Part shown: one piece after another, positions 61,462 to 64,000 of the stretch
Layout: each line of letters opens with the position of its first letter
How positions within the stretch are numbered: position 1 is the stretch's first letter
DNA from: Amycolatopsis umgeniensis
Lineage (GTDB): Bacteria > Actinomycetota > Actinomycetes > Mycobacteriales > Pseudonocardiaceae
Direction: 5' to 3'
Assembly: GCF_014205155.1 (NCBI RefSeq)
Contig: NZ_JACHMX010000001.1
Location: forward strand, 6,200,001-6,264,000
DNA length: 64,000 nt
Program-made: the position numbers and the translations under genes
Notes under the pieces: generated by a model
The model's database searches: none
What the model saw: the letters and a program-made list of their open reading frames with translations, nothing else
What the model was told of the DNA's origin: nothing

Positions 61462-62592
61462 ATGTTCAGCTCCCGCGCCCGTCAAAGCGCCGCACTCCTC
61501 AGCACGGCCCTGCTGCTCGCCGCGTGCGGTTCCACTCCCGAACAGCAGCAGCCGCCTGCCACCTCCGAAGCGCCGGCGCAGGCGAGCCAGGCGCCCGACG
61601 GCGCGTTCACCGTGGTCGCGACCGGCGACGTGCTGATCCATCCGGCGCTGACCGAGCAGGCCAAGGAGGACGGTGGCGGGAAGATCGACTACCGGCCGCT
61701 CCTCGCCGGGATCAAACCGCTGATCTCCGGCGCCGACCTCGGCATCTGTCATCTCGAGACGCCGCTCGCGCCGAAGGGTGGGCCGTATAGCGGCTACCCG
61801 TCGTTCAGTGCGCCGCCCGAGATCGTCGACGCGCTCAAGGACACCGGGTACGACAACTGCTCGACGGCGTCCAACCACACGATCGACCAGGGCGTGGACG
61901 GCGCGACGCGGACGCTCGACAAACTCGACGAGGCGGGGATCAAGCACACCGGTTCGGCGCGCTCGGCCGAAGAAGCGAAGAAGCCGCTGATCGTCGACGT
62001 CAAGGGCGTCAAGGTCGCCCAGATCTCCTTCTCCTACGGGTTCAACGGGATCAAGGTGCCCTCGGGGAAGCCCTGGCTGGTCAACCAGATCGACGCCGAA
62101 GACGTGATCGCCCAGGCCAAGGCCGCGCGGAAGGCGGGCGCCCAGGTCGTCCTCGCGAGCCTGCACTGGGGCACCGAGTACCAGCACGACCCGACCGCCG
62201 AACAGCGCTCACTGGCGAAGAAACTCCTCGGCGACGACTCGATCGACCTGATCATCGGTCACCACGCGCACGTCGTGCAGCCCTTCGAGCAGATCAACGG
62301 CAAATGGGTCGCCTACGGCCTCGGCAACAGCGTCGCCCGGCATTCGGAGCCGAAGGGCTCGACCGAACAGGGCGCCGCGGCGCGGTTCCGGTTCGTGCGG
62401 GACGGCGAGCGCTGGAAGGTCGACAAGGCCGAGTACGTCCCGACGCTGGTCCAGCTCGGTCCGCCGATCCGGCTGCTCGATCTGACCGCGGGACAGACCG
62501 GGGACGCCGGGGCGGACGCGCTCAAGGCCACCGACGAGGTCGTCCTCAGCCGTGGCGCCGGAGACCAGGGCCTGACCCGTCCCGGTCGCTGA
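61462..62592 (+). CDS. CapA-family metallophosphatase-like lipoprotein
   Basis: 376 residues from ATG 61462 (GAGGGAACCG upstream; ATG 61429 adds 11 residues). Lipobox LLLAAC. The calcineurin-like CapA fold has FTVVATGDVLIHPAL (metal Asp), ICHLETPLAPKGG, SNHTIDQGVDGATRTLD (Asn-His), LASLHWGTEY (His) and IIGHHAHVVQPFE (His-x-His). CapA/PgsA proteins take part in poly-gamma-glutamate or capsule formation, but actinomycete homologues stand alone without capBC, as here. Function is unknown. Confidence 0.9.
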   Translation: MFSSRARQSAALLSTALLLAACGSTPEQQQPPATSEAPAQASQAPDGAFTVVATGDVLIHPALTEQAKEDGGGKIDYRPLLAGIKPLISGADLGICHLETPLAPKGGPYSGYPSFSAPPEIVDALKDTGYDNCSTASNHTIDQGVDGATRTLDKLDEAGIKHTGSARSAEEAKKPLIVDVKGVKVAQISFSYGFNGIKVPSGKPWLVNQIDAEDVIAQAKAARKAGAQVVLASLHWGTEYQHDPTAEQRSLAKKLLGDDSIDLIIGHHAHVVQPFEQINGKWVAYGLGNSVARHSEPKGSTEQGAAARFRFVRDGERWKVDKAEYVPTLVQLGPPIRLLDLTAGQTGDAGADALKATDEVVLSRGAGDQGLTRPGR

Positions 62593-62661
62593 CCCCCGGG
62601 CGAGGACACGGGCGGGCCGAGCCGTTCGTCCGGCCCACCCGTGCCTTCTCCGCGCCCGACT

Positions 62662-63687
62662 TCAATATCGTCGCCGTACCACCAGTTTCGCGAGGGCCGC
62701 GAGCTCGGTGCCTGGGCGGGGCACCGGGTCCGAGACGGCGAGATGGTGCAGCGCGCCGGTCAGGAGCGCGTCGGCCTGCTCCTGGCTCCAGGCCCGGCCA
62801 CCCGCCCGTTCCACCAGCTCCGCCGCGTGGGGCAATTCCGCGACGTCGAGGTTTTCCTTGCGGTACAAGGCATCCAGTTCTCGACCGGCATCCGTGCCGG
62901 AGTGGAGCGCGGCCACCACCGGCAGGGACTTCTTCCGGTTGGAGAGATCCGAGTGGACCGGTTTCCCGGTCACTTCCGGATCGCCCCAGATCCCGAGGAG
63001 ATCGTCGATGTGCTGGAACGCCAGCCCGAGTGCCCTCCCGTACTCGGTCAGCCGGTCCACCTGATCCTGCCTCCCTTCCCCGGCGAGCGCGCCGAGCGTG
63101 CACGACGCCCCGAGCAACGCGCCGGTCTTCCCCTCGGCCATGCGTACGCATTCGGCGGTGTCGACGTCACCGCGTTCTTCGAACTTCAGATCCGCGCTCT
63201 GTCCTTCCAGCAGGTCGATCACGGCCGTGCTCAGCACCCGCAGCGCGGTCTGCCCGAACGGCGCCAGCAACTCGAAGGCCCGGCACAGCAGGGCGTCCCC
63301 GGCGAGGATCGCGGCGCCGGTGCCGAAGACGGTCCAGGCCGTCGGCCGGTGCCGCCGGGTGGTGTCGCGGTCCATCACGTCGTCGTGCAGCAACGAGAAG
63401 TTGTGCACCAGCTCCACCGCGACTCCCACCGGGACGGCGACTTCGGCGTCACCGCCGACCGCCCGCGCCGACAGCAGCGCGAGCGCGGGCCGCAACGCCT
63501 TCCCGCCGTCCGAAGTGGACGGACGGCCGTGCTCGTCCCACCAGCCGAAGTGGTAACCGGCGATGAGCCGCATCGACTCGGGAAGCCCGCCGACGGCCTC
63601 GCGCAGCGCCGGGTCGAGCAGATTCCGGCTCCACGTCAGGACTTCGGCGCCCGTCCTGGCGCCGGTGCTGGTGTCGATGGTCGTCAA
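62662..63687 (-). CDS. Polyprenyl diphosphate synthase, probable encapsulin cargo
   Basis: 341 residues from TTG 63687 (AAAGGAAG about 4-8 nt upstream), 11 bp after the encapsulin stop. Prenyl synthase motifs are GGKALRPALALLSA, the first Asp-rich motif HDDVMD (about residues 101-106), GKTGALLGASC and the second motif FQHIDDLLGIWGD (about 238). The chain length is not predictable with confidence. The N-terminal 20 residues (Ser/Thr-rich) are flexible and could serve as the cargo-loading segment. Polyprenyl transferases are established cargo types of Family 2B encapsulin operons. Confidence 0.88.
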   Translation of the reverse strand: MTTIDTSTGARTGAEVLTWSRNLLDPALREAVGGLPESMRLIAGYHFGWWDEHGRPSTSDGGKALRPALALLSARAVGGDAEVAVPVGVAVELVHNFSLLHDDVMDRDTTRRHRPTAWTVFGTGAAILAGDALLCRAFELLAPFGQTALRVLSTAVIDLLEGQSADLKFEERGDVDTAECVRMAEGKTGALLGASCTLGALAGEGRQDQVDRLTEYGRALGLAFQHIDDLLGIWGDPEVTGKPVHSDLSNRKKSLPVVAALHSGTDAGRELDALYRKENLDVAELPHAAELVERAGGRAWSQEQADALLTGALHHLAVSDPVPRPGTELAALAKLVVRRRY

Positions 63688-63698
63688 CGGACTTCCTT

Positions 63699-64000
63699 TC
63701 AGCCTTCGCGTCCGAGTTCGGCGTTCTCCAAGATCCCCAGGGCGTCGGGGACCAGGACAGCCGCCGAGTAATACGCGCTCACCAGGTACGAGAGGATCGC
63801 CTGTTCGCTGATCCCCATGAAGCGGACGTTCAGCCCGGGCTGGTACTCGTCGGGCAGCCCGAGCTGGTGCAGGCCGACGACACCTTGCGTGTCCTCGCCG
63901 GTCCGCATCAGGAGGATCGAACTGGTGCTGGTCTCGGTGACGGGGATCTTGTCGCACGGCAGGATCGGGATCCCGCGCCAGGACGGGACCTGGTGGCCGT
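63699..64000 (-). CDS. Family 2B encapsulin shell protein, C-terminal part (truncated by window edge)
   Basis: The frame enters at the right edge and stops at TGA 63701-63699, giving about 100 residues: [57 protein letters not shown] and [20 protein letters not shown]. This is the conserved end of Family 2B encapsulins, HK97-fold shell proteins that are often misannotated as Crp/Fnr regulators because of an inserted cNMP-binding domain. That insert would lie beyond the window. The operon mate is a polyprenyl synthase. Confidence 0.75.
   Translation of the reverse strand, partial: GHQVPSWRGIPILPCDKIPVTETSTSSILLMRTGEDTQGVVGLHQLGLPDEYQPGLNVRFMGISEQAILSYLVSAYYSAAVLVPDALGILENAELGREG

Overview
The window is high-GC DNA (about 70% G+C in most genes) with frequent GTG and TTG starts, many 4-bp ATGA/GTGA gene overlaps, a mycothiol-dependent-type enzyme, a Family 2B-like encapsulin and an iniBAC-like locus. 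Together these point to an actinomycete, most probably Pseudonocardiaceae and Amycolatopsis-like. That placement is inferred from gene content and style, not from a search.

Positions 1-16,600 are an accessory/defence region. The left edge carries the last codons of an unknown gene coupled to a cysteine-rich DUF6527-type protein, then a broken HigA/ImmA-like gene. On the minus strand follows a complete five-gene class 1 DISARM anti-phage operon, transcribed drmD-drmMI-drmA-drmB-drmC, with every junction overlapping. Divergent to it is an XRE-ImmA/IrrE regulator and PIN-like nuclease pair. The narrow gap between the two operons holds a perfect 14+14 bp palindrome, a likely shared operator. The region ends at a small ORF, a long inverted repeat and tRNA-Ala(GGC).

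Positions 16,700-35,100 look like chromosomal, mostly secreted or stress-related genes. They are a RICIN plus beta-helix secreted protein, an HdeD-like membrane protein, a GNAT enzyme, and an unusual two-gene signalling unit (receiver fused to a thioredoxin-reductase-like flavoprotein, plus a cyclic-nucleotide-domain histidine kinase). A tightly coupled four-gene TelA/VWA/solute-binding operon follows, then a crystallin-like plus putative pore-forming-like secreted protein, an LmeA-like protein, an ornithine cyclodeaminase-family enzyme, an MDMPI-type enzyme, a Tat-exported M28 peptidase and a DUF222/HNH nuclease.

Positions 35,300-43,560 form an ini-like envelope-stress locus: an IniR-like AAA/LuxR regulator and a membrane-anchored Hsp70-like ATPase on the minus strand, divergent from iniB-, iniA- and iniC-like genes. 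The gap contains inverted repeats, and a strong hairpin separates iniB from the dynamin-like GTPases. The IniA-like P-loop has lost its usual Ser/Thr.

Positions 43,560-64,000 contain a PPOX-fold enzyme, a secreted GH8 glycanase, a polar amino-acid ABC operon ending in an aminotransferase-YheO fusion regulator, and a macrolide glycosyltransferase preceded by an apparent attenuation leader (an RMR-containing 10-residue peptide and a terminator hairpin). These are followed by a secreted tripeptidyl-aminopeptidase-type hydrolase, a self-regulated ABC-2 exporter operon, DNA polymerase IV, a sugar ABC operon with its own GntR regulator, a CapA-like lipoprotein, and at the right edge a polyprenyl synthetase directly downstream of the 3' end of a Family 2B encapsulin gene.

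Start codons were picked by overlap and Shine-Dalgarno inspection. Family calls rest on motif recognition by eye, without database searches.
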